From Nocardioides sp. (lineage in GTDB: Bacteria; Actinomycetota; Actinomycetes; Propionibacteriales; Nocardioidaceae), in contig PBYI01000042.1 of the NCBI GenBank assembly GCA_002729525.1, positions 1-64,000 of the forward strand: a DNA stretch of 64,000 nucleotides, read 5' to 3'. Under the pieces are notes generated by a model. It was not told the DNA's origin, did not search any database, and saw only the letters and a program-made list of their open reading frames with translations. Below are positions 63,302 to 64,000 of the stretch, piece after piece (the first letter of the stretch is position 1; each line of letters starts with the position of its first letter). A program made the translations under genes and the position numbers.

Positions 63302-64000
63302 ATGCCACGTCCGTCCCACCGCCGCGCCCTGCGCGCCGTCGTCGGCGTCAGCGCCGTCGCACTCGTCGCCACCGGGCTCGGCCCGGCCGCCGCCCTCGCC
63401 CCCGAGCCCTGGGAGACCGAGCTCTCGTTCGCCGCCGACCCCGGGACCGTCGGGGCGGCGTCGGACTCGCCGGGCACCCCTTCGCTGTGCGGGACGGCCG
63501 GCGCCCCTCTCGACGTCGAGGTGCCGGTCAGCGATGTCCCGGACGGCATCGTCACCGATGTGGAGGTCGGGATCTCGTTCAGCACCGGCGCCTGGGGCGG
63601 CGACGCCGCCGTCACGCTGGTCGCCCCCGACGGCATGACCTCGTCACCGGTGTTCGGCCGCACCGGTGCGGCCACGCCGACCGGCTGTGGCTCCCCGAAC
63701 GACCTCGTCGGTGACTACGTCTTCTCCGACCGCGCCGTGGCCGACTGGTGGACCTCGGCCCTCTCCGCGACGCCGATGCCGTCCGGCGAGTTCCGGGCGC
63801 ACTCGATCGGTCCGACCAACGAGCAGGTGCTCCTCACCCCGACGTTCGCCGCGGTCGACCCGAACGGCACGTGGGTGCTGCGCGTCACCGACTCGGGAGG
63901 CGGCGACATCCTCACCGTCACCGACGCGGCCGTCACCATCACGGTCGACGAGCCCCCGGTGCTGAACCTCTCCGGGCCCGGCAACGGCGCGCGCCTGCCG
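63302..64000 (+). CDS. Secreted P-domain-like protein, truncated by the window end
   Basis: The frame from ATG 63302 stays open to base 64000 (233 codons), so the ORF track omits it. The product has a signal peptide (RALRAVVGVSAVALVATGLG, then AAALA) and a domain resembling the proprotein-convertase P-domain: VSDVPDGIVTDVEVGISFST, DAAVTLVAPDGMTS, VDPNGTWVLRVTDSGGGDIL. P-domains usually sit at the C-terminus of subtilases; here one is in a separate secreted protein directly after a subtilase that lacks one. The part beyond the window is unknown. Confidence 0.7.
   Translation, partial: MPRPSHRRALRAVVGVSAVALVATGLGPAAALAPEPWETELSFAADPGTVGAASDSPGTPSLCGTAGAPLDVEVPVSDVPDGIVTDVEVGISFSTGAWGGDAAVTLVAPDGMTSSPVFGRTGAATPTGCGSPNDLVGDYVFSDRAVADWWTSALSATPMPSGEFRAHSIGPTNEQVLLTPTFAAVDPNGTWVLRVTDSGGGDILTVTDAAVTITVDEPPVLNLSGPGNGARLP

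Overview
The window is very GC-rich, uses GTG and TTG starts freely, and packs genes with 4-bp GTGA/ATGA overlaps. It carries a DUF222/HNH remnant, a long-form actinobacterial signal peptidase, an actinobacterial XPB helicase pair and a DUF664 DinB-type protein. Together these point to an actinobacterium, most likely a Nocardioides-like member of the Nocardioidaceae. The assignment rests on gene content and style, not on a 16S gene. I see no rRNA, tRNA, CRISPR array, IS element or prophage. No gene-free stretch exceeds 300 bases.

Layout. (1) 1-989: a decayed DUF222/HNH gene followed by an inverted-repeat-rich spacer. (2) 1212-6449, minus: a MoxR ATPase / DUF58 / two VWA / TPR operon of the Bat type, divergent from an ECF-like sigma factor and its membrane partner (6589-7853). 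(3) 7868-12662: maturation genes for a molybdenum hydroxylase (MocA-like cytidylyltransferase, an APH-fold kinase, CoxD-like MoxR ATPase, CoxE-like VWA protein, XdhC). The structural genes coxS, coxL, coxM and coxG lie at 19389-24003; CoxL carries the form II motif AYRGAGR, not the true CO dehydrogenase motif. Between the two halves sit a 79-aa orphan, a DinB protein, a GAF/winged-helix regulator and a complete OpuC-type glycine betaine/choline ABC importer (15265-19197, minus). (4) 24112-33862: assorted single genes including an AlkB-type dioxygenase, a MacB/FtsX-type exporter pair, a GntR/UTRA regulator, CutC and an HD hydrolase. (5) 33872-40438, minus: a beta-rich hypothetical protein, an MpaB-like oxygenase, SerA, RtcB, a nucleotidyltransferase and a Uma2 nuclease. 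(6) 40519-46680: XPB helicase and its helicase-C3 partner separated by a cluster of perfect palindromes, then a PP2C/FHA pair. (7) 46703-55973: LepB, a subtilase that has lost its catalytic serine, a HAD phosphatase, a cold-shock protein, DUF3027, DUF2530 and MarR/MFS genes. (8) 55970-60488: the str operon rpsL-rpsG-fusA-tuf with a strong promoter and terminator. (9) 60586-64000: a DUF4190 protein, TrmB, an intact proteinase K-like subtilase and a P-domain-like secreted protein cut by the window end.

How the parts work together. The Mo-hydroxylase genes form one functional system split over two loci: sulfuration, insertion and MCD-cofactor steps on one side, the three-subunit enzyme plus membrane recruiter CoxG on the other. 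The MoxR/DUF58/VWA operon and the sigma/membrane pair share one divergent promoter region. A recurring promoter grammar, a TAnncT hexamer 6-7 nt before the start codon, occurs in front of at least 14 genes and implies widespread leaderless transcription; I used it to choose several starts.
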